A DNA stretch of 28,969 bases from CAYLMG01 sp964464635 (GTDB lineage: Bacteria > Planctomycetota > Phycisphaerae > Sedimentisphaerales > Anaerobacaceae). The notes beneath the pieces were generated by a model. It saw only the letters and a list, made by a program, of their open reading frames with translations, was not told where the DNA came from and searched no databases. This document shows positions 6,659 to 15,129 of the stretch, one piece after another. How positions within the stretch are numbered: the first letter of the stretch is position 1; each line of letters opens with the position of its first letter. The stretch is taken from the NCBI GenBank assembly GCA_964464635.1, contig CAYXGT010000027.1, forward strand, positions 1-28,969, given 5' to 3'. Position numbers and translations under genes: made by a program.

Positions 6659-9600
6659 ATGGGACGTGAAATGGTTGAAATTGATGGTAATACAGCGGCT
6701 GCAACGGTTGCCCATGCGACGAATGAAGTAATTGCTATTTATCCGATAACGCCGAGCTCGTCAATGGGTGAGCTTGCGGATTCCTTATCGGCAGCGGGCG
6801 AGGCTAATATATGGGGCACTATCCCATCGGTAACAGAGATGCAGTCCGAGGGCGGGGCGTCGGCGGCAATACACGGAGCGCTTGCCAGCGGGTCGCTGGC
6901 AACGACATTTACCGCATCTCAGGGGCTGTTACTGATGATTCCCAATATGTACAAGATAGCCGGTGAGCTTTTGCCCACCGTTTTTCATGTTTCAGCCCGC
7001 TCTATTGCGTGCCAGGCACTGTCGATTTTCGGCGACCATTCGGACGTAATGGCAGTGCGTCAGATAGGATTTTCCTTAGTCTGTGCGGGCAGCATCCAGG
7101 AGATTATGGATTTTGCCCTGATTTCGCAGCAGGCGACGCTGGAATCGAAGGTGCCATTTTTAAATTTCTTTGACGGATTCCGCAGCAGCCACGAGATTCA
7201 GAGGGTCGAGCAGCTTACGAAAGAAGATATGCGTGCTATGATTGACGACAAGTTTGTGGCAGAGCACAAGAGGCGTGCATTGTCTCCTGACAGGCCGATG
7301 ATAAGCGGTACTGCGCAAAATCCGGATATTTATTTCCAGGGCAGAGAGACGGTAAATAAATATTACCTGGTGGTGCCTGCGATTGTTCAAAAGACTATGG
7401 ATAAATTCGCTTCTCTTGCCGGCAGGCAGTATCATTTGTTTGATTATGTCGGTGCAGCAGATGCGGAGAAGGTCATAATTATTATGGGCTCTGGTTCTGA
7501 AACCGTTCACGAAACGGTGGAATACCTCAATAGGCAGGGCCAAAAGGTTGGCGTTGTAAAGATTAGACTTTACCGGCCTTTCAGCACAAAAGATTTCATT
7601 GCCGCCTTGCCGAAGACGACCAGGAAGATTGCGGCCCTTGACAGAACAAAGGAACCGGGCTCAATCGGTGAGCCTTTATATCTGGATGTCAGGACTGCTG
7701 TTGGGGAGGCGATGGGGGCAGGGCAGTCTCCTTTTAAGGATTATCCGGTCATAGTGGGAGGACGGTACGGTCTCGGCTCGAAAGAATTTACTCCTGCTAT
7801 GGTCAAGGCTGTTTTTGATAATCTCGATGCGGCGGAACCCAAAAGCGGCTTTACCGTCGGAATTATCGATGATGTTACCAATACGAGCCTTGACGTTGAC
7901 GAGTCATTCGATGTCGAAAGTACGGGCGTATATTCTGCGATGTTTTTCGGTCTCGGCTCGGACGGCACGGTTGGTGCAAACAAGAACTCAATCAAGATAA
8001 TCGGCGAGCTGACGAAAAATTATGCCCAGGGTTATTTTGAATACGACTCTAAAAAGGCCGGTGCGGTAACTATCTCGCATCTGAGATTCGGCAAAGACCT
8101 TATTCGCAAGCCTTATCTTGTTACGCGAGCAGATTTTGTGGCCTGTCATAACCCGAGCTTTCTTGAGAAGTATGATATGCTGTCCTCCGCAAAAGAAGGT
8201 GCCACGTTTCTTATGACGACTCTGCACTCACCTGATGAGGTCTGGGATACACTGCCGCAGGAAGTGCAGAAGCAGATAATAGACAAGAAACTCAAGTTCT
8301 ATGTGATAGATGCAATTTCACTGGCTGGGGAGCTTGGGCTTGGGGCCCGAATTAATGTGATTATGCAGACAGCCTTTTTCAAAATCAGCAATATCATACC
8401 TATTGAAGAGGCTGTTGAGGCGATTAAGGGTGCGATTAAGAAGACTTACGGCAAAAAGGGCGAGAAGGTTGTCAATATGAATTATGCTGCTGTTGACAGT
8501 TCACTCGACAAGGTGTACGAGGTAAAGTATCCGAACAAGGTGACAAGCAAGATTAAGATGCCGCCTGTGGTGCCCGATGATGCTCCGGAATTTGTCAAAG
8601 AGGTAACGGCGGAGATAATGGCAAGGCGGGGCGATAAGGTACCGGTAAGCAAACTGCCCTGTGATGGTAAATTTCTCACGGGAACTACGCGGTTCGAGAA
8701 GCGCAATGTCGCCGTCAATATCCCTGTCTGGGAGCCGGATGTGTGCATTCAGTGCGGGCGGTGTTCGCTTGTCTGTCCGCACGCAGCTATAAGAATTAAG
8801 GCTTATGATGCCGGGCATCTTGAAAAGGCGCCGAAGACCTTCAAGAGCATAGATGCCAAGGGCAAGGAATTTGCGGGTATGAAGTTCACCGTTCAGGTAG
8901 CACCTGAAGATTGTACCGGCTGCGGGGCGTGTGTGCTTTTCTGCCCTGCCGAGCAGAAAGATGAAAACAAGCAGCCGACCGGCAAGAAGGCGATAAATAT
9001 GCACCTTCAGGAGCCGCTACGAGCCCAGGAGAGAGAGAATTTTGCGTATTTTCTTTCGATACCGAATACAGACCCGAAGCTCTTTAAGCCGGATAGCGTT
9101 AAGGGCAGCCAGTTGGTTCAGTCTTTGTTTGAGTTTTCGGGCGCCTGTGCCGGCTGCGGCGAGACACCCTATGTGAAGCTGCTGACACAATTGTTCGGTG
9201 ACAGGGCGATGATTGGAAACGCAACCGGATGTTCATCCATTTACGGCGGTAACCTGCCGACAACGCCCTATACAAAAAGAGAGGATGGAAGAGGGCCGAC
9301 CTGGAGTAACAGCCTGTTCGAGGACAGTGCTGAGTTTGCAATGGGTATGCGGCTGACAGTTAATAAGTTTAAGCAGTTTGCTCTTGAGCTGCTTGAGAAG
9401 GTTACGGCTAAAGGCTGTGTAGAAAAGGGTCTTGCTGAAGAGATTAAAAAGGTTGCCTTGGCTAATGACGCTGCTCAGCAGGCGATTGAACAGCACAGGG
9501 AGCAGGTAGCTGAATTGAAAAAGCAGTGCGAGAAAAGCAAATGCGACGAGTGCACATTATTGCTGGACGTTGCTGATTATCTGGTTCGTAAAAGCATCTG

Positions 9601-10264
9601 GGCGCTTGGAGGCGACGGCTGGGCGTATGATATAGGCTATGGCGGCCTTGACCACGTTCTGGCAAGCGGAGCGGATGTTAATGTGCTCGTTCTTGATACC
9701 GAGGTCTATTCGAATACTGGCGGCCAGATGTCCAAGTCAACGCCGAGAGCGGCAGTAGCTAAGTTTGCAGCAGCCGGTAAGCCAATGCCTAAAAAAGAGC
9801 TCGGATTGCTCGCGATGACTTACGGTAATATATATGTTGCGAAGGTGGCACTCGGTGCAAATCCGAATCAGATGGTTAAAGCATTTGTAGAAGCGGAGGC
9901 CTATCCGGGACCGTCGCTGATTGTTGCGTATTCGCATTGTATAGCACACGGAATTAATATGACGACAGGATTCGGCGAGCAGAAAAAAGCGGTTGATTGT
10001 GGTTATTGGCCGCTGTACAGGTTTAATCCGCTGCTGAAAGAGCAGGGCAAAAATCCGCTGCAGCTTGATTCCAAAGCGCCGAGCCTGGATTTTGTGGAGT
10101 ATGCATACGGCGAGAATCGCTATCGCACATTGAAACAGTCCAAGCCGGAAGAAGCGGCCAGACTTATCGAGCTTGCCAAAAAGGATGTGGCTGAAAAGTA
10201 CAAGCTTATTGAGCAGCTTGCGAATTTAAAATGCGACGGCGGCGAAGAGAAATCGAAGAGTTGA
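6659..10264 (+). CDS. nifJ: Pyruvate:ferredoxin (flavodoxin) oxidoreductase
   Basis: This single-chain PFOR (1,201 aa) oxidises pyruvate to acetyl-CoA and CO2 and passes electrons to ferredoxin or flavodoxin. It is a central anaerobic enzyme. The N-terminal domain has IDGNTAAATVAHATNEV and YPITPSSSMGE. Two ferredoxin-type 4Fe-4S motifs start at C696 (CIQCGRCSLVCP) and C752 (CTGCGACVLFCP). The C-terminal TPP domain has the cluster motif CAGCGE (C830), GDGWAYDIGYGG (from 985) and DTEVYSNTGGQMSKSTP. A TTG at 6623 would add 12 residues. I prefer the ATG at 6659 (MGREMVEIDGN) because it fits family N-termini and has GGAAAGG upstream; the ATG at 6671 is also possible. An insert rich in Lys, Glu and Cys (CEKSKCDEC) precedes the TPP motif. 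Confidence 0.96.
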   Translation: MGREMVEIDGNTAAATVAHATNEVIAIYPITPSSSMGELADSLSAAGEANIWGTIPSVTEMQSEGGASAAIHGALASGSLATTFTASQGLLLMIPNMYKIAGELLPTVFHVSARSIACQALSIFGDHSDVMAVRQIGFSLVCAGSIQEIMDFALISQQATLESKVPFLNFFDGFRSSHEIQRVEQLTKEDMRAMIDDKFVAEHKRRALSPDRPMISGTAQNPDIYFQGRETVNKYYLVVPAIVQKTMDKFASLAGRQYHLFDYVGAADAEKVIIIMGSGSETVHETVEYLNRQGQKVGVVKIRLYRPFSTKDFIAALPKTTRKIAALDRTKEPGSIGEPLYLDVRTAVGEAMGAGQSPFKDYPVIVGGRYGLGSKEFTPAMVKAVFDNLDAAEPKSGFTVGIIDDVTNTSLDVDESFDVESTGVYSAMFFGLGSDGTVGANKNSIKIIGELTKNYAQGYFEYDSKKAGAVTISHLRFGKDLIRKPYLVTRADFVACHNPSFLEKYDMLSSAKEGATFLMTTLHSPDEVWDTLPQEVQKQIIDKKLKFYVIDAISLAGELGLGARINVIMQTAFFKISNIIPIEEAVEAIKGAIKKTYGKKGEKVVNMNYAAVDSSLDKVYEVKYPNKVTSKIKMPPVVPDDAPEFVKEVTAEIMARRGDKVPVSKLPCDGKFLTGTTRFEKRNVAVNIPVWEPDVCIQCGRCSLVCPHAAIRIKAYDAGHLEKAPKTFKSIDAKGKEFAGMKFTVQVAPEDCTGCGACVLFCPAEQKDENKQPTGKKAINMHLQEPLRAQERENFAYFLSIPNTDPKLFKPDSVKGSQLVQSLFEFSGACAGCGETPYVKLLTQLFGDRAMIGNATGCSSIYGGNLPTTPYTKREDGRGPTWSNSLFEDSAEFAMGMRLTVNKFKQFALELLEKVTAKGCVEKGLAEEIKKVALANDAAQQAIEQHREQVAELKKQCEKSKCDECTLLLDVADYLVRKSIWALGGDGWAYDIGYGGLDHVLASGADVNVLVLDTEVYSNTGGQMSKSTPRAAVAKFAAAGKPMPKKELGLLAMTYGNIYVAKVALGANPNQMVKAFVEAEAYPGPSLIVAYSHCIAHGINMTTGFGEQKKAVDCGYWPLYRFNPLLKEQGKNPLQLDSKAPSLDFVEYAYGENRYRTLKQSKPEEAARLIELAKKDVAEKYKLIEQLANLKCDGGEEKSKS

Positions 10265-10300
10265 AGCTGGTTTAATAAATGATTCTGGAGGAGTGTTAAT

Positions 10301-11092
10301 ATGACACGGTTATTTATGAAAATAACTGCAGGGATTTTAGTTTTGCTCTTAGCTGTCGGGTGTGGACGGCAGGTTGAGTCAAAACCAGTTACCGAACCAC
10401 TGGCTGTAGGAGCCGAGAATGATTCAATTTTTCTGAAAGGAGGATTTGTTTCAGGAGCAATCAAGGCAACGGGTGGTTTGAAGGCCTGGATGGAAGTTAA
10501 AGAGATGTCGGTTGAATGCGTGGTGACATTCTACAAACCGGACAAGAGTTTGTATTTGACCGAGCAGGTTCACCAGATTTATCCCTGGACGAATTCGATT
10601 CGTATTTCGGCTGATGAGCCGGGGGAAAGGTTAGTTTACCAATTGTCGAGGGGAAAATTCAGCGTATTAGAAACGGCTGAAAAGGATTGGACTTTGCCTG
10701 TTGAGATAGAAGCAGAGACCTTTGCCAGGGCAGTGCTTGATATTATGACAGCGCCTGTTCGCTTTTTAGATAAGTCAGCGGTGTATTCAGAGAAACAGCA
10801 GCTCACAAAAATAGATGGTCGGATTTATCGGCCTGTGATAAGAACTATGAAGACAGAGCAAAGTGATAGTGCCGAAGAGGGAGTAATTTTCTGCCAGAAT
10901 CAGCAAAGCTCTCTTTTTGATGTTATATGGTACAGTGGTGAAGGCTCTGATAGTCTATTGACCGTCCGGGGTTATAATTATTCTCGGATCAAAGAGGGCG
11001 GTGTCGTGTTGCCTGGCAGGGTAGAGATATTCAGGGCAAGTTCCGACGGTGTTTTGCAAAAACGGCTTGCTAAAATAGAATATAACTGGTAA
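10301..11092 (+). CDS. Lipoprotein of unknown function
   Basis: This 263-aa protein has a lipoprotein signal peptide with lipobox LAVGC (Cys21), and a strong GGAGGAG ribosome-binding site 8 bases before the ATG. The rest is soluble and beta-rich: a segment beginning GGLKAWMEVKEMSVEC, then repeated short strands, ending in LAKIEYNW. The layout faintly recalls LolA/LolB-like lipoprotein-binding folds, but I see no diagnostic motif and do not assign it. It follows nifJ by 36 bases and may be co-transcribed with it. A terminator lies 50 bases downstream. Confidence 0.82.
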   Translation: MTRLFMKITAGILVLLLAVGCGRQVESKPVTEPLAVGAENDSIFLKGGFVSGAIKATGGLKAWMEVKEMSVECVVTFYKPDKSLYLTEQVHQIYPWTNSIRISADEPGERLVYQLSRGKFSVLETAEKDWTLPVEIEAETFARAVLDIMTAPVRFLDKSAVYSEKQQLTKIDGRIYRPVIRTMKTEQSDSAEEGVIFCQNQQSSLFDVIWYSGEGSDSLLTVRGYNYSRIKEGGVVLPGRVEIFRASSDGVLQKRLAKIEYNW

Positions 11093-11142
11093 CAGGAGCA
11101 GATTCGAGATTTCTGGACGGTGGGGGGTAAAAAGCAATAATT

Positions 11143-11173
11143 AAGCCTCAGCGGATTTCAGAGGCTTTTTTTT
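11143..11173 (+). terminator. Intrinsic terminator after the nifJ-lipoprotein unit
   Basis: AAGCCTC (11143-11149) pairs perfectly with GAGGCTT (11161-11167) around an 11-base loop and runs into eight T's. Confidence 0.8.
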
Positions 11174-11486
11174 GTGAAATTATCGCATATTTTTTGGACG
11201 TAATTATTTTTACCTGAATGATTTTGATTGTCGAAGTGTGTCAATCCTTATTTGCCCCTGACTCTTTTATCTGTATTGCCAATTAAAAAATTATCGGTCT
11301 TATGGATTTGAGAAAAATGGCGTAAAACCGGATTCGAATTTTGTCTTAAGTTTATGGAGTTAAAGGTTAAGGAGGGCTTGTGTTAAACCGATAAAAAATT
11401 ATCGAGTAGCGGTAAATAAGAGATTTTGGATTTGTCCTGCTGTTTCGGGACAGGTCCTGAAAAGAATTACAAGGAAGTTTGGGATT
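11174..11486 (+). other. Leader region upstream of the export module
   Basis: This 313-base non-coding gap precedes the polysaccharide module. AAAAAATTATCG occurs twice (11285-11296 and 11393-11404), and the second copy completes the inverted repeat CGATAA-AAAA-TTATCG (11389-11404). A weaker hairpin, TGTCC (11433-11437) with GGACA (11448-11452), lies closer to the gene. I found no convincing -35/-10 pair, sigma54 box or known riboswitch. Confidence 0.5.
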
Positions 11487-13064
11487 ATGGAAAAGATACA
11501 GAATATATCGTTTGTATCGGCTGGTGATACGGTTTTACGAAATGTTTTTAGGTACTGTCTTATTTTTGTAATTTTATGTGTTTTCCTTTCTGGTTGTGAC
11601 CATAACAACCGGATTCTTGATCCGACGCAGATAGGCAGATTTCGCCCGGTGCCGGCAGTAAATGTAATACTTGATTCGTTGGGTGTTGAAGATGAGGATC
11701 CGTCGCTTTTTGAGGGAGCTGAAGAACCCATTCCATCTGATATTGTTGTAAATGAGATTGACTATACGTTTGCTTCGGGAGATGTTTTAAGAGTACAAAT
11801 CCATGAATTGCTTGCGGATAATATGACTTTTACACAAGATTATCTGGTAAGCGAAACCGGCAAGATACATATAATGGAAGTTGGTGTGATAGAGGCAGCA
11901 GGTTTGACTGAAAGACAGCTCGAGGAGGAGATAGCTAATATTCTGAAACCGAGAATATTAACGGAGCCGCTGGTGAATGTGACTTTATTGAGCTCGCAGA
12001 AGCGTTCATTTTCCGTTACCGGACAGGGAGTAAGTACTCCCGGCAGGTTTGCAATTCCTCGTTATGATTACCGCCTGCGCGATGCTATTGCCCAGGCCGG
12101 TGGTGTAGGTCAGTTTAATGTCAGCTATGTTTATGTTTCCCGGCGGGCTAAGGACGTACGAGGATTAACTCAACCCATAGACGAAGAATTGCTCGGGCCC
12201 ATCGACATAGAAGAAATGTATATGCCGGAAGAGGATATGCTTAGAATGATAATGCCGAGGAGCGAGGATGACAAAGGCAAAGCTGATGATTTTGTTATGA
12301 CTTCTTCAGAAATGGTAACTGACCGGGAACTTCTTGGAGCGGTATCACCCGGAGGAATTGATTTATTGAGTGAGGTTTCAGGCTTTGAATCCGGTTTAGG
12401 GCAACCAGAAGAACCTGGGCGGATTGAATGGTTATTCAGGGGTGGAAAGTGGGTTCCGGTTGAGGTCGGCAGGAGGACTGAAGGAATCGTAAGGATGGCA
12501 GAAGAGCCGGTCCTGCCTTATGAGTTTGAATGGAAAGCCGAAGTACCACGAGAACCTAAGGTGAGACTTCTTAAGATTCCGACAGATAAATTGATGGCCG
12601 GCGATCCCAAATATAACGTTGTGATTCGGGAAGGAGATGTAATTCATATTCCGGTGGACCTTATCGGAGAGTTTTATGTTATGGGCAATGTCAACCGGGT
12701 TGGAGCTTTTGTAATAACCGGCCGGCCTTTAACGTTAAAGATGGCAATAGCAACGGCGGGAGGTCTTGCTCCGCTGGCCTGGCCAAAACATTGTGAAGTA
12801 ACAAGGCGTATCGGAAAAAATAAAGAAGAAACCGTAATGGTAAACCTGGATAAAATTGCCAGAGGCGAACAACCGGATTTCTTTATAAAGCCGCATGATT
12901 TAATTAATGTGGGTACCCATCCGACGTCTTATTGGCGGTTACAATTGCGACAGGCTTTCCGAACCTATTATGGATTTGGCTTCATTTATGACCGCAACTT
13001 TTCAAACAAGGATTATGGAACGTACAACCCCATAAATCCAGATCATTGGGATATTGAGTGGTAA
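11487..13064 (+). CDS. Polysaccharide export outer-membrane lipoprotein (Wza-like)
   Basis: This 525-aa protein is an outer-membrane polysaccharide export channel candidate. An unusually long N-region leads to a lipobox LSGC (Cys37). The polysaccharide-export domain runs from about residue 90 to 180 (YTFASGDVLRVQIHE through PLVNVTLLSSQ). It is followed by an SLBB-type unit (GQGVSTPGRFAIPRYDYRLRD...), a long acidic linker (about 225-350), and a second SLBB unit (GEFYVMGNVNRVGAFVITG, about 392-470). The C-terminus is aromatic: WRLQLRQAFRTYYGFGFIYDRNF. Wza relatives are usually near 380 aa, so the linker and tail are extra. It heads the exosortase module. Confidence 0.9.
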   Translation: MEKIQNISFVSAGDTVLRNVFRYCLIFVILCVFLSGCDHNNRILDPTQIGRFRPVPAVNVILDSLGVEDEDPSLFEGAEEPIPSDIVVNEIDYTFASGDVLRVQIHELLADNMTFTQDYLVSETGKIHIMEVGVIEAAGLTERQLEEEIANILKPRILTEPLVNVTLLSSQKRSFSVTGQGVSTPGRFAIPRYDYRLRDAIAQAGGVGQFNVSYVYVSRRAKDVRGLTQPIDEELLGPIDIEEMYMPEEDMLRMIMPRSEDDKGKADDFVMTSSEMVTDRELLGAVSPGGIDLLSEVSGFESGLGQPEEPGRIEWLFRGGKWVPVEVGRRTEGIVRMAEEPVLPYEFEWKAEVPREPKVRLLKIPTDKLMAGDPKYNVVIREGDVIHIPVDLIGEFYVMGNVNRVGAFVITGRPLTLKMAIATAGGLAPLAWPKHCEVTRRIGKNKEETVMVNLDKIARGEQPDFFIKPHDLINVGTHPTSYWRLQLRQAFRTYYGFGFIYDRNFSNKDYGTYNPINPDHWDIEW

Positions 13065-13260
13065 AACAATATTACCTGGTTATGGTGCATATTGTACAAA
13101 TTTGATTATTCTGTTGCAGAAAGCACAGTTGTCTTTAGCATGGCGTTCCCAATTACGAAGCACTTTTTATGCAACTTATGGATTTAGCTTTATTTATGAC
13201 TGCAATTTCGGCTTTTGGGATTTAGGTTTTGAAAAGCGATTGTGGCCTTTTGCCTTTTAA
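13065..13260 (+). pseudogene. Decayed tandem copy of the export protein C-terminus
   Basis: The frame after the export gene's stop encodes WRSQLRSTFYATYGFSFIYD and continues CNF...D.G. It aligns without gaps to the parent C-terminus, at about 17 of 29 identical residues (12933-13019 against 13141-13227). The only upstream start is a TTG at 13054 that overlaps the parent stop; there is no ATG and no ribosome-binding site. I read it as the residue of a partial 3' duplication. A small expressed protein or stop-codon readthrough cannot be excluded. The palindrome GCCTTTTAAAAGGC (13252-13265) covers its end. Confidence 0.5.
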
Positions 13261-13274
13261 AAGGCGGGAAATTT

Positions 13275-13283
13275 TGATATAAT
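13275..13283 (+). promoter_or_regulatory. Extended -10 promoter before the exosortase gene
   Basis: TGATATAAT (13275-13283) is a perfect extended -10 element with no recognisable -35. Transcription would start near 13290, only about 3 bases before the exosortase ATG at 13293. Confidence 0.45.
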
Positions 13284-13292
13284 GCTCGGATT

Positions 13293-14264
13293 ATGGCAGA
13301 GACTTTTGAAACGGTTGATTCACAGAGCAAGCAAGCAAATACGGCTCGGACGAGCTGGCTTGCCCTCGGCTTGCACAGTTACATAAAGGTATTAATAATC
13401 GGGGGCTTATTCTGGTGGATTTTTCGAGATGAGATCGACCGAATCGTTGTAGAGTGGATTTCGGACCCGAGCTGGTCTCACGGATTCCTCATACCCTTTT
13501 TCAGCTTATACTTTATAAATCAGCGTAAAAAAGAAATATTGAATCTGAAAGCCAGGCCGAATTATCTCGGCTTGTTTTTTTTGCTTTTTGGTTTTTCATC
13601 TTACGTTTTGAACATGGCTATCCCGAGCCTGAGAGCTGCGTATGTTAGAGAAATTTTAATGATAATGATTCTTGGTAGCATTGTTCTTTTTTTGGGCGGT
13701 TGGCGCTTGGTTAAAAATACCTGGCTGGCTGTGTTGTTTTTGGTTTTTGCCATTCCTCTTCCTGATGGATATTATTTCGCGATAACTATACATATGCGAA
13801 AGCTGGCGGCTATGCTTGCAACAACTTTGCTGAATTTGGTTGCTGGTGTGGATGCTACGGTCAGTGGAGTGGTCATAGATGTCTTTTACAAGGGAAGGCA
13901 CATAGAGCCGGCATTAAATGTGGCGGAGGCCTGCAGTGGAATGCGATTGCTGATGGCCTTTCTGGCTCTTGGTGTTGCGATGGCTTATCTGCACTACCGG
14001 CCTATATGGCAGCGAGTAATTCTGCTGGCATCTACGATACCGATAGCAATATTCTGCAATATTGTACGGGTAACAGTTACAGGTTTTATTCATATATTCA
14101 TAGCCCCTAAGTATGCACAGGGTATTTATCATGATATTCTCGGTATGGGAATGCTGGTTTTAGCATTTGGGCTGTACTATTTTATAGCCTGGTTTATGTC
14201 AAATTTATTTGTTGAACAGAAAGTGACTGACGAGGAAGACGTGATTGTGCGTAGAAGCACATAA
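13293..14264 (+). CDS. Exosortase (EpsH/Xrt family)
   Basis: This is a multi-pass inner-membrane transpeptidase candidate (323 aa, about eight hydrophobic helices). Exosortases cut PEP-CTERM-type C-terminal sorting signals and are linked to exopolysaccharide production. The catalytic triad is in place: C214 in EACSGMR, R259 in NIVRVTVTG and H280 in YHDILGMG. The early motif SHGFLIPFFSLYFI is also typical. No PEP-CTERM substrate is encoded in this window. The gene is followed after 25 bases by an EpsI-like gene, the usual partner. The subfamily (XrtA or another) cannot be fixed by eye. Confidence 0.93.
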   Translation: MAETFETVDSQSKQANTARTSWLALGLHSYIKVLIIGGLFWWIFRDEIDRIVVEWISDPSWSHGFLIPFFSLYFINQRKKEILNLKARPNYLGLFFLLFGFSSYVLNMAIPSLRAAYVREILMIMILGSIVLFLGGWRLVKNTWLAVLFLVFAIPLPDGYYFAITIHMRKLAAMLATTLLNLVAGVDATVSGVVIDVFYKGRHIEPALNVAEACSGMRLLMAFLALGVAMAYLHYRPIWQRVILLASTIPIAIFCNIVRVTVTGFIHIFIAPKYAQGIYHDILGMGMLVLAFGLYYFIAWFMSNLFVEQKVTDEEDVIVRRST

Positions 14265-14289
14265 GTTATTTTTTTGTAAATGGTTGATT

Positions 14290-15129
14290 ATGGAAGCTAA
14301 ATCTGTTATAAAATTATATGTACAACCAGCTTTTTTGATATGTGTTACGGTTCTTGCAATAAGTGCGGTTGGGATGCCGATTTTAATACAGGGCCTCGGA
14401 GGGTACCTCAAAAAAGAACCACTGCCTTTAAAGCGAGCATTGGAATATCTGGATGAAGATGGTTTGGGTACGTACATAGTTTTTGCGAAAGAAAAAATAG
14501 ATGATGATGAAGTTATTAAAAGCCTTGGTACAGAAGACTATATTCAGTGGTATTTAGAAGATACAAAGATGCCCGTGAGCAGCCCTGTGCGTAAGTGCTT
14601 GTTGTTTATTACTTATTATGAGCTTGCTGATGTGGTGCCGCACGTTCCGGAGGAATGTTATGTAGGTGGAGGTAATCAGCTACTTGATAAAAAAAGTTTC
14701 AATCTTGAGATAGATATGAATGGCTCCAAGAAGGAAATTCCTGCGAAGTATCTTGTTTTTGGCAGTAAAGAAGAGAACCTGTTGAGTGCTGAAGTGCGAT
14801 ATCCGGTACTTTACTTTATTAACGTTGACGGTATTTATGCAAACAGCAGAGATAGTGCAAGAGCTATTCTTAGTAAGAACTTTTTTCGAAAATATTCGTA
14901 TTTTTCGAAGGTTGAGTTTGAATTTTTCAACAATAACGAGTTTGGAAGGCGGTTTTATCCAAGCCAGCAGGAAGCTCTTTCGGCAAGCCAAAAGCTTTTA
15001 GGGGTTATTTTGCCGATATTGGAAGAGAAACATTGGCCTGATATGGAAGAACAAGTTATAAGCGAAAGTGATTTGATGTTTAATAATAATAATACGAGGT
15101 TTGATTATGGCAGTGAGAAGACTGAATAA
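14290..15129 (+). CDS. Exosortase-associated EpsI-like protein
   Basis: This 279-aa protein has one N-terminal membrane helix (about 14-34) and a periplasmic domain containing VVPHVPEECYVGGG. That matches the His-x-Pro-Glu-x-Cys-Tyr signature I associate with EpsI/DUF3485 proteins. These are encoded beside or fused to exosortases, and their role is not well defined. The frame is open from a GTG at 14245, but I chose the ATG at 14290 because it places the membrane helix normally and avoids overlapping the exosortase gene. Its 3' end overlaps the TPR gene by 23 bases, suggesting translational coupling. Confidence 0.8.
   Translation: MEAKSVIKLYVQPAFLICVTVLAISAVGMPILIQGLGGYLKKEPLPLKRALEYLDEDGLGTYIVFAKEKIDDDEVIKSLGTEDYIQWYLEDTKMPVSSPVRKCLLFITYYELADVVPHVPEECYVGGGNQLLDKKSFNLEIDMNGSKKEIPAKYLVFGSKEENLLSAEVRYPVLYFINVDGIYANSRDSARAILSKNFFRKYSYFSKVEFEFFNNNEFGRRFYPSQQEALSASQKLLGVILPILEEKHWPDMEEQVISESDLMFNNNNTRFDYGSEKTE

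Noticed and set aside
7160..7543. Minus-strand frames inside nifJ
   Set aside because: They are antisense shadows of a conserved enzyme, with no ribosome-binding sites or family features.
11174..11486. Cyclic-di-GMP or other riboswitch before the export operon
   Set aside because: No conserved aptamer core could be recognised; only simple inverted repeats are present.
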